This document shows, piece by piece, positions 24,598 to 32,805 of a DNA stretch of 50,555 bases (its first letter is position 1; each line of letters starts with the position of its first letter). Under the pieces are notes generated by a model. That model ran no database searches and was not told where the DNA came from. It saw only the letters and a program-made list of their open reading frames with translations. Source of the stretch: Arcanobacterium urinimassiliense (GTDB lineage Bacteria > Actinomycetota > Actinomycetes > Actinomycetales > Actinomycetaceae); the NCBI RefSeq assembly GCF_900119495.1, contig NZ_LT632435.1, positions 84,442 through 134,996 of the forward strand, read 5' to 3'. The position numbers and the translations under genes are program-made.

Positions 24598-25527
24598 TTA
24601 TTCCATAAATAGTTTTTGCGAATCCCGCAGCACGCTGCGGATATACTTAGCGTTAGTGGCACCTACTCCCAGCCAATCACCACCGTAGTGTTCAGTCTGG
24701 AAGACGCCGCGATAGCCAAGACGAAGAGCCTGGCGAATTATCGATCGATAATTAATCAAGCCGGTTTCGAGCGGAGCCGGCGCCGAGAAGTAAGCACCCG
24801 TGCTCGGATCTTCATCGCGAATATAGTTCTTTATATGCCAGTAGTTAGCATAAGGAAGCACTAAATCAAACATTTCCTGATACCCAGGCATAGGCCGATG
24901 CAGGCGAATAAGGTTACCGATATCAGGATTTATCCCCACTGCAGCGTGGTCACAATCTTTTACGAAAGCGACGGCATCTTCCGCAGTGCCCAGGTAGGTA
25001 TCTTCATACATTTCCAAAGCAATCTCCATGCCGTTTTGCGCGGCATGATCAGCTACTTCCCGGATTCTCTCAATCGCCAAGGGGCGCAGTTCCGCACTAT
25101 CTTTATGCCCATCGGCATACCAGAACCACTGCGCTTTTTCTTGCGCCGGCGTCAAATCTTGCATAAAACCAACGTTGAGTATGTGTGCACCTAATTCCGC
25201 AGCCCGATCCAGAGCGACGTGCATACGCTGCACATATTCTTCCCCGTGCGCTTTATCTACCGGGCTGCGCCGCCCGAAAGATACGCCCGGCACCGCTAAC
25301 TCGTAGCTGGCGAGCAGTTTCTTAAATTCTGCAAATTTTTGGCTACTCATTGTGGATATATTGACCCAGTCATCGATAGGGTCTATTGCCTTATAACCAA
25401 GAGCCATTACCTGCTCAATATGATCGGCCCACTCTGAAGCAGCAGCTTCGTTCAGCGGTGTACCGTCGGCAGCTTTATTGCCGAAATTCATTTTGCAGGA
25501 AATAGGCCAAGTATCTGCCGTATACAT
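24598..25527 (-). CDS. TIM-barrel sugar isomerase/epimerase-like enzyme
   Basis: A 309-residue AP-endonuclease-2/xylose isomerase-like barrel. Candidate metal ligands are E in IALEMYEDT, D in VGINPDIGN, H in YWHIKNYIR and E in QTEHYGGDW. It is 40 residues longer than the OiaD-type protein at 9.3 kb and not closely similar by eye. The superfamily includes isomerases, epimerases, dehydratases and 3-keto-acid decarboxylases. It is the first gene after a promoter-bearing gap, followed by the SDR and the GntP transporter. I infer that it acts after the SDR, either epimerising or decarboxylating an oxo-acid. A 165-nt gap separates it from the SDR. GGGGAG precedes the ATG. Confidence 0.75.
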   Translation of the reverse strand: MYTADTWPISCKMNFGNKAADGTPLNEAAASEWADHIEQVMALGYKAIDPIDDWVNISTMSSQKFAEFKKLLASYELAVPGVSFGRRSPVDKAHGEEYVQRMHVALDRAAELGAHILNVGFMQDLTPAQEKAQWFWYADGHKDSAELRPLAIERIREVADHAAQNGMEIALEMYEDTYLGTAEDAVAFVKDCDHAAVGINPDIGNLIRLHRPMPGYQEMFDLVLPYANYWHIKNYIRDEDPSTGAYFSAPAPLETGLINYRSIIRQALRLGYRGVFQTEHYGGDWLGVGATNAKYIRSVLRDSQKLFME

Positions 25528-25627
25528 GTATCTCCCCTCATTGGGATTATCTAAATTGCGGAAACTCCTCTTGCTTTCAGGCTATATCCCCAAAAGATTT
25601 AGGAGCAAGACCTCCGATGTCCCTTAT

Positions 25628-25656
25628 ATCCTATATCCTATACGATTCTTGTGCAA
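25628..25656 (-). promoter_or_regulatory. Candidate promoter for the TIM barrel-SDR-GntP genes
   Basis: On the minus strand TTGCAC (25656-25651) and TAGGAT (25633-25628) are separated by 17 nt, in the 138-bp gap between the upstream MFS gene and the TIM-barrel gene. The surrounding sequence contains a duplicated GGATATA. Spacing is ideal; the -10 box matches four of six consensus positions. Confidence 0.55.
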
Positions 25657-25665
25657 GCGTTTTTT

Positions 25666-26949
25666 CTAGGCCACGTGCCGCACCTTATAGATAAGGATTG
25701 CTCCCAGCAACGCCAAACTTCCCGAAAGAATATAGAGGCCGGCGTAACCTCCTAAATACTGCAAAGATGCTGCCGCAAATACCGGCGCGAGCGCATTCGG
25801 GGTAACTACGGCGATATTCATAATTCCAATATCGCGCCCACGATTCGCTGGGATGGGAAGCACTTCGTTGATAAGTGCCTGATCTACCGCCATATAAGTA
25901 CCCCAAGAAATTCCCAGTACTAGAGCGGCAATTATTACTAAAACGAATTGCGCGGCAAAAGCCATAATTAAACAGGCTATCGCCACTCCCGCCGAGGCGG
26001 CAGCCACAAAAATCCGCCGCTTGTGGAGATGGTCAGAAAGTAAGCCAGAAACTACGGCAAAAATAAGTACTGCCACGGCGTAGATGCCGGTCAAAATGAG
26101 TACACCTAAATCCGGATCGGCAAGTTTTATTTTATCGCGCAGATAGTAGAAGAGATAAAAAAGCGCCGTCACATTACCGAGAGTTACCACTAGGCGCGCG
26201 ATAAATACCCAGCGGAAATCCGCATAAGGATGGGCAGCTTGCGCTTGCGCACCCACTGGCTGGCAAGAAGCGGCAGTAGCTTCATCTTTATCTTTATTTA
26301 TGCGTGCAAAAGCCAGCACCTTGCTCCCAGTAGGCACATCGCGAAAATGCAGTAAAAATTGCATTACCAGTAGCATAGTAGCGGCCGCCGTCACCCAGTA
26401 AGCCGGGGTAAGAGAAAAGAGCGTGCCGATAGCCGTACCTAGCACCACTGCCAAAGTGTAAGTGAGGCCAAGTACCCCCGATACCAAACCGTACTGCTGG
26501 GTAGGTACCGTATCAGGAGCGACTGCTTGGCAAGCTCCCACGGCAGCCGCAATTACAATTTGAAATATCGCCCACGCGAGAATCATTTGCGCAAAATTAG
26601 GAGCACTACCTAGCCACACTAAACATAGAGCCGGTATGAGAGATCCGAGGAAAATCCAGGGGGCGCGGCGCCCGAAACGCGAACGCGTCCAATCCGAAAG
26701 ATAACCCCAGAGTGGCGTAGCAATTACTGAAACTACCCCACCTATCGCCATTATTAAGGCAAAATACTTTTCTTTTTGCCCATCTCCGTAGAAATTAAGG
26801 ACTTGTTTGGCGATTAGCAATTGGCTCGGGGCGGCCCAAGCAATATTGATGCCCAAATAGGAGAGGCCGTAACGAGCAATCCAGCTGCGCGAAACACGCG
26901 GGCGAGCATGCGGATCAAGGAAGTTATTTACGCGCGTATCGCTGCTCAT
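25666..26949 (-). CDS. MFS glycoside transporter (SLC45/GPH-like), partner of the GH1 enzyme
   Basis: A 427-residue, 12-helix major facilitator protein. The N-terminal region has the pattern of sucrose/glycoside cation symporters: GINIAWAAPSQLL in helix 1, PLWGYLSDWTRSRFGRRAPW between helices 2 and 3, and SDHLHKRR in the 8-9 loop. Its ATG overlaps the stop codon of the GH1 glycosidase by ATGA, so the two are translationally coupled and probably handle the same glycoside. Aryl-beta-glucosides or beta-linked disaccharides fit, but the substrate is inferred from the partner enzyme only. Confidence 0.87.
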   Translation of the reverse strand: MSSDTRVNNFLDPHARPRVSRSWIARYGLSYLGINIAWAAPSQLLIAKQVLNFYGDGQKEKYFALIMAIGGVVSVIATPLWGYLSDWTRSRFGRRAPWIFLGSLIPALCLVWLGSAPNFAQMILAWAIFQIVIAAAVGACQAVAPDTVPTQQYGLVSGVLGLTYTLAVVLGTAIGTLFSLTPAYWVTAAATMLLVMQFLLHFRDVPTGSKVLAFARINKDKDEATAASCQPVGAQAQAAHPYADFRWVFIARLVVTLGNVTALFYLFYYLRDKIKLADPDLGVLILTGIYAVAVLIFAVVSGLLSDHLHKRRIFVAAASAGVAIACLIMAFAAQFVLVIIAALVLGISWGTYMAVDQALINEVLPIPANRGRDIGIMNIAVVTPNALAPVFAAASLQYLGGYAGLYILSGSLALLGAILIYKVRHVA

Positions 26950-28334
26950 GGCAGGCGTACCTCCGCTTCGCTGCGGTATTCTTGCCCACTCACGTATTTG
27001 CGATACATTTCAGAATCAATAAGCCGCTTAGCAATTATTTCTTGGTAAAAATGCCCTGACGGTTTAACTATGCGCTCTTTGGTGTGGGGGTCGAGATATA
27101 CCAAACCGAAGCGAGCGGCCATACCCTCACTCCATTCAAAATTATCTACAAAACACCAGTAGTAGTAGCGCTCAAAAGGTAAATCACTAGCGGCAATGCA
27201 GCGTAGCTGATCGTAAATAAAGCGCGGACGGAAAGATTCCAGCTTTGTATCGGCAAGACGCGGCGCCGCAGAAAGCTCCCCAGTATCGCAGGTGCCATTT
27301 TCCGTCACCCAAATCGGCCCCGGATATTTTTCAAAAAGCTTCTGGGTAATTTCTATTAAACCTTGCGGATAAATTTCCCACCCTAAATCATTACGGGGAG
27401 TACCAGGCACTACCCCGTCATCTAATTTGCTAGTAGCGGTACGGGAATAATAATTTACCCCCAAGTAATCGTAGTATTTTCCTTTGGCAATTTTTTCTTT
27501 TCGGCCAGCTGGGCGAGGCGAACCGAGCAATGGATGAAAACTTCCACCCAGCATGGCATCGCTCAGTACGTCTTGAAAAGCAAATTCCGAGAATTTAGTG
27601 AGCTGACGCTGTAGGCGGCTTTCCGGATTTAACGGCACAAAGGGGCGAATATGGTGGGCAAATCCTACTTTAGCTTCCGGCTGTAATCGATGAATTAGCC
27701 GATAGGCGAGGCAATGAGCTTGCGCAAGATGAAGCAGATTAGCACGCACTTTACGCCAAGATTCTTCGTTCGGCGGAGCGGTGTGGAAAAGATAGCCTTG
27801 CGTCACATATACATTTGGCTCATTAATGGTCACCCACTCATCTACCAAATCTTTTAAGGCATTTACCACGTATTCGGTGTAGCGGAGAAAAAGTGCCACT
27901 GATTCTGGGTTAGTGAATCCGTCTTTATCAGCAAACCAAATCGGATTACTGAAATGATGTAAAGACACCAGCGGAATAATGCCGCGCGCGCGCAATTCAC
28001 TAATTTCTTCTCGATAGTGCTCAATAGCGGCAGTGGAAAACTTTCCACACTCCGGTTCAATACGCGCCCATTCGAGTGACATCCGGTACACTTCGATACC
28101 TATTTCACTGAGGAGTTGGGTGTCTTCTCGCCATTTCTCCCAATGGTCTACGCAGCGCTCAGGGTGAGAGCCGTCTTTTATATTTCCGGGAGTATTCGCC
28201 CAGCGGTACCAATCATTATTGGTGTCGCCGCCTTCAATTTGCAGGCTGGCGGTGGCGGTGCCTAAAAGTAAATTCTTCGGTATCTGTACTTCGTTGTAAA
28301 GATTCTCGCTTCGCATGGAATCATGGTAGCGCAC
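26946..28334 (-). CDS. Glycoside hydrolase family 1 enzyme (beta-glucosidase-like)
   Basis: A 462-residue GH1 enzyme without signal peptide, so it is intracellular. The N-terminal family motif reads LLLGTATASLQIEGG. The acid/base glutamate is in WVTINEPNV and the nucleophile glutamate in IWVTENGTCD, both intact. The aglycone-pocket segment YYWCFVDNFEWSEGMAARFGLVYLD is conserved. No PTS partner is present, and the coupled MFS gene implies import of the unphosphorylated glycoside. Typical activities are beta-glucosidase or beta-galactosidase. An in-frame ATG at 28316 is an alternative start; neither has a clear ribosome binding site. Four exact 13-bp repeats begin 17 bases upstream of the first ATG. 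Confidence 0.9.
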   Translation of the reverse strand: MRYHDSMRSENLYNEVQIPKNLLLGTATASLQIEGGDTNNDWYRWANTPGNIKDGSHPERCVDHWEKWREDTQLLSEIGIEVYRMSLEWARIEPECGKFSTAAIEHYREEISELRARGIIPLVSLHHFSNPIWFADKDGFTNPESVALFLRYTEYVVNALKDLVDEWVTINEPNVYVTQGYLFHTAPPNEESWRKVRANLLHLAQAHCLAYRLIHRLQPEAKVGFAHHIRPFVPLNPESRLQRQLTKFSEFAFQDVLSDAMLGGSFHPLLGSPRPAGRKEKIAKGKYYDYLGVNYYSRTATSKLDDGVVPGTPRNDLGWEIYPQGLIEITQKLFEKYPGPIWVTENGTCDTGELSAAPRLADTKLESFRPRFIYDQLRCIAASDLPFERYYYWCFVDNFEWSEGMAARFGLVYLDPHTKERIVKPSGHFYQEIIAKRLIDSEMYRKYVSGQEYRSEAEVRLP

Positions 28335-28351
28335 TTTTTCATTCTTTTCGG

Positions 28352-28403
28352 TTTTCAGTACCTATTTTCAGTACCTATTTTCAGTACCTATTTTCAGTAC
28401 CTA
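28352..28403. repeat. 13-bp x4 exact tandem repeat upstream of the GH1 gene
   Basis: TTTTCAGTACCTA occurs four times with no mismatch (28352, 28365, 28378, 28391). It lies in the leader or promoter of the minus-strand GH1 gene, whose ATG is at 28334. Perfect identity indicates a recent or still active copy-number change. Confidence 0.95.
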
Positions 28404-28501
28404 TTTATCCCGAGCAGAAAGCCTTTTTATCTAGAAAAAATGTTTGTGAGAATGCAGAATTTTATGCTATTTTATCTCTAAGACTGCGCAAAAAACAGTC
28501 T

Positions 28502-28520
28502 GCCAGTAAAACATACTGGC
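28502..28520 (+). promoter_or_regulatory. Leader hairpins before the amino acid permease
   Basis: GCCAGTA/TACTGGC forms a 7-bp stem with a 5-nt A-rich loop, ending six bases before the GAGAGGA ribosome binding site. A second 6-bp stem AGACTG/CAGTCT lies just upstream (about 28481-28501). They may be an mRNA stability or regulatory element. I do not recognise a riboswitch class. Confidence 0.4.
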
Positions 28521-28534
28521 AAAGAGAGGAAATC

Positions 28535-29929
28535 ATGGAGAAACGCACACATTTAGACCGCAGACTTACCAGCGGTCAAGTTGCAATGATTGGGCTTTCC
28601 GGTGCCCTAGGTACCGGCCTTTTCCTCGGTTCCGGCGCGACGATCGCGTTAGCGGGGCCGGCCACAATCATCAGCTATATGTTGGCGGGCTCTCTAGCAC
28701 TGGCAATAGTCTGGGCGCTCGCCGAAATGGTCTCTGTACATCCCGTACCTGGCGGTCACGGTGCCGTCGCGGGGCAGTATCTAGGGCCATTCGGCGGCTA
28801 TATAGCGCGCTGGAACTTTGGTATTCAATCTTTCGTAGCAGTGGGTGCAGAAGTGGTAGCTAGTGCCACTTACTTGCAGCACTGGTTCCCCAATCTGAAT
28901 TTAGGCGTCGGCACCGTTTTGTGCTCCGTTTTTGTGATTGGGCTTAATCTCGCTACCGTACATCTTTACGGCACCAGCGAGTACTGGTTTTCAATGATTA
29001 AAGTGGTAGCAATTTGTGCATTTATTTTGCTCGGGCTATCGCTAATTTTCGTAGGCTGGCCTAGCCCAAATCCGCCGACCGGTCTGAGCAATCTGACTAC
29101 TCATAACGGTTTTGCTCCCAATGGTTTAGGAGGAATTCTCCTCGCTGCCTGTATGGCTATATTCTCTTTCGGAGGAATTGAGAATGCTTCTGCCGGAGCG
29201 GCAGAATCTGAGCATCCAGAGCGAGATATTCCCCGTGCCGCCGGGACTATGATTTGGCGGCTGCTGATTTTCTACATTTTGGCAGTGGGAGTAATAGTCA
29301 CGATGCAGCCATGGACGGAGACGGCCGAAAGTGGCACCATCGAATCTTCGCCTTTCGTAAAGGCGCTCGATCAGGCAGGAGTTGCAGCGGCTGGGCACAT
29401 TATGAATTTCATTCTGATTGTGGCAGCGCTTTCCGCAGCTAATGGCTGCCTCTACGCTTCCAGCCGGATGATTCATTCGTTGGCGCTAGACGGCATGGCT
29501 CCGAAATTTGCCGCGCGCACTTCCGCACAGGGTTCACCGCGTGCCGCCGTCGTTATAGTGAGCATTGGCATGGTAATTGCCAGCTTGCTCGCTATTTTCG
29601 CAGCTGATAGTGCCTTCCAGTACCTAATGGGCTGCGTAATTCTCGCCGTATTAGTCACCTGGATAATAGTGCTTCTTACGCATTTGCGCTTCCGCCAAGT
29701 GCGAAAAGAACAAGGCAAACCAGATGCGCCGGCACGGCTCTGGGGCGCACCGGTAGTTAATTACCTAGGTATAGCTGCCTGCTTGTGCGTATTTGCTGTA
29801 CTCTGGTGGCAAATTCATGCAGCTTGGGTAGCAGGCATCCCCTACTTAATTTTACTTTTTGGTTCCTATTTCATCTGGCGGCACTTCCACCCGGACTATA
29901 AGCCGCAACCTCTTCCAGAAGGTCACTAA
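28535..29929 (+). CDS. Amino acid permease of the APC superfamily (AAT family)
   Basis: A 464-residue, 12-helix transporter. The first helix carries the AAT signature IGLSGALGTGLFLGSG. ALAEMVSVHPVPGGHGAVAG is the helix 3 region, and FSFGGIENASAGAAESEHPERDIPRA is the classical APC consensus after helix 6. The family includes AroP-, GabP- and ProY-like proton symporters; the amino acid cannot be fixed. GAGAGGA precedes the ATG. It is a single-gene unit with small leader hairpins and a strong terminator. Confidence 0.92.
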   Translation: MEKRTHLDRRLTSGQVAMIGLSGALGTGLFLGSGATIALAGPATIISYMLAGSLALAIVWALAEMVSVHPVPGGHGAVAGQYLGPFGGYIARWNFGIQSFVAVGAEVVASATYLQHWFPNLNLGVGTVLCSVFVIGLNLATVHLYGTSEYWFSMIKVVAICAFILLGLSLIFVGWPSPNPPTGLSNLTTHNGFAPNGLGGILLAACMAIFSFGGIENASAGAAESEHPERDIPRAAGTMIWRLLIFYILAVGVIVTMQPWTETAESGTIESSPFVKALDQAGVAAAGHIMNFILIVAALSAANGCLYASSRMIHSLALDGMAPKFAARTSAQGSPRAAVVIVSIGMVIASLLAIFAADSAFQYLMGCVILAVLVTWIIVLLTHLRFRQVRKEQGKPDAPARLWGAPVVNYLGIAACLCVFAVLWWQIHAAWVAGIPYLILLFGSYFIWRHFHPDYKPQPLPEGH

Positions 29930-29987
29930 TACCAAAAATTAAAGTGCTAGAGGATGCCAAGCCGGCTCTTCGGCTTAGCTAACTTAA

Positions 29988-30026
29988 ACTGGGCAGCATC
30001 TTAAAGATGCTGCCCAGTATTTTTTG
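29988..30026. terminator. Terminator between permease and 5-FCL-like genes
   Basis: An almost perfect stem of about 14 bp (ACTGGGCAGCATCTT / AAGATGCTGCCCAGT) with a minimal loop is followed by ATTTTTTG on the plus strand. A smaller AAGCCG/CGGCTT hairpin lies just before it (29959-29976). It separates convergent genes. Confidence 0.92.
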
Positions 30027-30088
30027 TTGTTTATTTTATATCGGCTATTTTCTTAATGATTTTTACCGATCTTTAACAGCAAAATTTC

Positions 30089-30829
30089 TTAACGGCAAAA
30101 TTCATCTGCCCATAATTCTTGCAAGGGCGGAATCCTCCCGAGCATATCGTCTTCTAACAAATACCAGCACACGCCGCACTCTGGTTTCGGAAACTCATTG
30201 CGTGTTTCTAAAAGCTGCGTAGGAGTGACTATTAAATCGATAGCGGTATCGTAGGGGCGCACTTCTACCGGCACGTCTACTACCTGGCAATCATGCCCCA
30301 CCGCCACAATTTTCGAATCAGTATCCACTAAGCCTTTGGTGTAGAGCATAGCCCATTCCAGATCAAAGTAACCGTGCCCCTTTCCGAAGCGAATACCACT
30401 GGGAGTAATCGCAGAAGCTCCCGAAACTAGCACCGGAATCTTCGATATTTCTGCTGCCAGTTGCGCAAGGCTCCGATGCTGCCAGAAACGCTGAATACCG
30501 TCTAAAGTGGAGGCTAAAGCTTCACTTCCAGCCGGCACCCATTCCGGGCGCAAGAGAAAGAAGCCCCGCGAGATTCCATAATTGGTAATAATCATGGTCT
30601 TGCCATCGCGAATTATGCGCTCGCGCAAGGCCTCTAGATTGTTATCCGGAGTCACAAAGAGAATATCGGCGTTTTTATAGATATCCGTGCGGCAAAAAAG
30701 CTCTGCGCATTTTTCCGAGCCTTCATAGTCAGCTATGAATTCAGCAAAATCCCAGGAAAACCGCGAATCCGGGCGAGCTACTTTCCGCAGCTTTTCCCAA
30801 ATCATTACGCGCGCTTCAGCTGCTTCCAC
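30089..30829 (-). CDS. 5-formyltetrahydrofolate cyclo-ligase-like protein
   Basis: A 246-residue member of the 5-FCL/MTHFS-like superfamily. The hallmark loop appears as GIRFGKGHGYFDLEWAML (about residues 165-182), a divergent form of the GxGxGYYDR motif. Upstream segments ADILFVTPDNNLEALRERII and GKTMIITNYGISRGFFLL also match the fold. The protein is longer than typical folate cyclo-ligases (180-200), so its substrate may not be folate. It is the last gene of a unit with an SSS symporter and a 49-residue membrane protein, which hints at metabolism of the transported solute. The GTG start overlaps the small gene stop by one base and has GAAGGAG seven bases upstream. Confidence 0.78.
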   Translation of the reverse strand: MEAAEARVMIWEKLRKVARPDSRFSWDFAEFIADYEGSEKCAELFCRTDIYKNADILFVTPDNNLEALRERIIRDGKTMIITNYGISRGFFLLRPEWVPAGSEALASTLDGIQRFWQHRSLAQLAAEISKIPVLVSGASAITPSGIRFGKGHGYFDLEWAMLYTKGLVDTDSKIVAVGHDCQVVDVPVEVRPYDTAIDLIVTPTQLLETRNEFPKPECGVCWYLLEDDMLGRIPPLQELWADEFCR

Positions 30830-30978
30830 TATTTTTCTCCTTCTTCCATCGGCAAATTTTCCGCCGTCTTGCTGTCCTTATGATCTTTTATAAAAGCTCC
30901 TACTTGAAAAGCATATACGCCTACCAAGCTGGTTAGGGATGCTATTACCAGCACCGCAAAGAATCCGCTTGTATACAT
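30829..30978 (-). CDS. Small single-span membrane protein, probable symporter accessory subunit
   Basis: A 49-residue protein starting MYTSGFFAVLVIASLTSLVG with one transmembrane helix at about residues 5-29, followed by a charged, Lys/Glu-rich cytoplasmic tail ending EEGEK. It lies 29 nt downstream of the SSS symporter stop, and its own stop shares a base with the start of the next gene, so it is clearly part of this transcript. Small one-helix partners are known for several sodium symporter families. That role is inferred here from size, topology and position. An AAAGG-like ribosome binding site precedes the ATG. Confidence 0.72.
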   Translation of the reverse strand: MYTSGFFAVLVIASLTSLVGVYAFQVGAFIKDHKDSKTAENLPMEEGEK

Positions 30979-31007
30979 AAAATTTACCTTTCTTTCCGCT
31001 GCTCACA

Positions 31008-32435
31008 CTAAGCGATATTTTCAATCTCGGTACGTAGACGCGCAAAATCAAATTCTTTTTTACTGAAAAGCGCCCACAGTAAAGTAATTGCGGTGGAGGT
31101 ACCTAGAGCCGTCAAGAAGCTCCACAGGCTCTGCCCGCTGAGGAACATAGGAATTCCGGAAACTATTCCTGCTGCACAAGCAATAAAGGCACCCATGCCA
31201 CCAATCCGCCGGAGATAGAGCCCGCCGATTATTGGTACTACAGCTGCACAAGCTAGCAAATCCGCCAATAGCAGCAAGAACAAAATTGAAGGAGCGCGGT
31301 AAGCTACCAGCATTCCGAGAGCGCCAAAAAGGACTACTCCTATCCGGCCGGCCAGCACGGCTTGCTGGGGAGAAATCTGGGGTTTTAGTACACGCACCAC
31401 ATCGAAAGAGAAAATGGAGGAGAAGCCCGCGAGCGCGTCTCCACCGGTAGACGAGGCCGCCAGCACTACTACGATGCTGAATAGAGCCGTAATCCAAGTA
31501 GGAGTATTTTCGAAAATTACCATTCCGGAGACGATCGAGGTGTGTGGCACCTGCGTACCGAGGCCAATCGCGGCGAAACCGAGGAAAGCCGCCACTATGG
31601 TAAGGGGGAATACCATTACTGCAGCTGCTCCCAATGAACGATTGATGGTCTTTTGATTTTTGGCCGTGTAGATACGCTGCCAGAGAGATTGATTGAGTAA
31701 TTCTGCTGCCGTGACGGCCATAATTATCATTACGGCAAATTGCATCGAAGGATCCCAAGCAATATCTAAGAATTCGGGGCGAGCAGCGCGTACGCCTTCG
31801 TAGATAGAAGAAGTACCCCCGAGATTAAAGAGCATATAAGCTGCCGGTAAGAAAATAAGCGGAGTGATGAGAAGCGATTGCAAACCGTTCGTAGCTATAG
31901 CTGCTTTTACGCCACCGATGCCCGCAAAATATAAAGTAGGAAGGCCAATGGCCAGCACGGATATCGGCATGGGAATTCCGCCTACATACTTAAATATAAG
32001 CGCCGCACCGATTAGGTTCGAGACCAGCAGTATGAACATATAAATGACCGTTACAAGGGTAGTCATTAATTGCATCGGCGTACCGTAACGCACCTTTGCA
32101 TATTCCGCAATGGTATGCCCTTGCGGAATGAGGGAGCGGATTTTCCGCGAAATTGGAATGAAAACTAAATACGCTACGGTAAGAGCCAAAGCGTAGCCAA
32201 TCATCGCCGAAAGTCCAGAAGTATAAGCTGATTCTGCTGGGGAAAAGATTAATCCCGTGCCGACGGCGTAAGAAATCCAGGTGGCCGTCATGAGCGACAT
32301 CGTCACATTGCGTCCACCCGTAAAATAGTGTTCACTATTCTTCATTTGGCGTTTGCCGATATAGGTACCTATAAGGGCTACGCCTCCTCCTACACCTATA
32401 CCTAATAATAAAATTATCCAACCGAGGGTAGTCAT
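31008..32435 (-). CDS. Sodium:solute symporter (SSS family)
   Basis: A 475-residue membrane protein with about 13 helices. SSS landmarks are the N-terminal GGRNVTMSLMTATWISYAVGTG, the RYGTPMQLMTTLVTVIYMF stretch (helix 4), the IGGVKAAIATNGLQSLL segment and VVLAASSTGGDALAGFSSIFSFDVV near helix 8, which includes the sodium-site serines. The substrate is unknown. It is the first gene of a three-gene unit with a small membrane protein and a 5-FCL-like enzyme. GGAAAGG precedes the ATG. Confidence 0.9.
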   Translation of the reverse strand: MTTLGWIILLLGIGVGGGVALIGTYIGKRQMKNSEHYFTGGRNVTMSLMTATWISYAVGTGLIFSPAESAYTSGLSAMIGYALALTVAYLVFIPISRKIRSLIPQGHTIAEYAKVRYGTPMQLMTTLVTVIYMFILLVSNLIGAALIFKYVGGIPMPISVLAIGLPTLYFAGIGGVKAAIATNGLQSLLITPLIFLPAAYMLFNLGGTSSIYEGVRAARPEFLDIAWDPSMQFAVMIIMAVTAAELLNQSLWQRIYTAKNQKTINRSLGAAAVMVFPLTIVAAFLGFAAIGLGTQVPHTSIVSGMVIFENTPTWITALFSIVVVLAASSTGGDALAGFSSIFSFDVVRVLKPQISPQQAVLAGRIGVVLFGALGMLVAYRAPSILFLLLLADLLACAAVVPIIGGLYLRRIGGMGAFIACAAGIVSGIPMFLSGQSLWSFLTALGTSTAITLLWALFSKKEFDFARLRTEIENIA

Positions 32436-32556
32436 AAGCGCCTTTCCAACTTTTATTTAAGTGTGTAGACCTTTTGAGCGTAATAGCTCCTATAGGATAT
32501 TTTTACGTATTCCAAAGAATGGACGATTTCTGTTCAATATATAAAAACGTGGTCTA

Positions 32557-32675
32557 GCTCTCGGAGCTGGAGATTTTGAAGCGGAATTTTCCGAGCTAGA
32601 ACTTTCGGGACCAAGACTTTCCGCACCAAAACTTTCGGAGTCAAAACTCTCGGAGTTGGAACTTCGGGAGCTAGC
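32557..32675. repeat. 15-bp imperfect tandem array (about eight units)
   Basis: Units such as ACTTTCGGGACCAAG, ACTTTCCGCACCAAA, ACTTTCGGAGTCAAA and ACTCTCGGAGTTGGA follow at a 15-bp period, with one 14-bp unit at 32572. On the minus strand an open frame would read five-residue Ser/Glu-rich repeats. The frame starts inside a terminator and has no credible start signal. The array lies between the SSS and NCS2 genes, both minus strand, so it sits upstream of the SSS promoter region or in its leader. Confidence 0.8.
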
Positions 32676-32706
32676 CGCAAGAGGAAACTTCTTAAAAAAT
32701 AAACGA

Positions 32707-32739
32707 GTGGGCAGCGGGGATATCTTCTCCACTGCCCAC
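32707..32739 (-). terminator. Terminator of the NCS2 permease gene
   Basis: GTGGGCAG and CTGCCCAC pair, and the stem extends with GGGGA/TCTCC-type pairs after one mismatch, leaving a small loop. On the minus strand CTCGTTTATTTTTTAAG follows, a good T-rich tail. It lies 67 nt after the permease stop codon. Confidence 0.88.
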
Positions 32740-32805
32740 CCGTAATATCAGGGATTTAAATTAAGCCCGTGCAAATTAGCTAAACCACGCAATAAGCTAA
32801 GCTAA

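Noticed and set aside
28352-28403. CRISPR-like array
   Set aside because: The 13-bp units are contiguous with no spacers and no cas genes are present, so it is a simple tandem repeat.
28460-28534. T-box or amino acid riboswitch before the permease
   Set aside because: There are only two small hairpins, with no T-box sequence, no terminator/antiterminator pair and too short a leader.
32490-32732. 80-residue Ser/Glu repeat frame on the minus strand
   Set aside because: It starts inside the NCS2 terminator stem, has no ribosome binding site, and is explained by a 15-bp non-coding array in phase with three.
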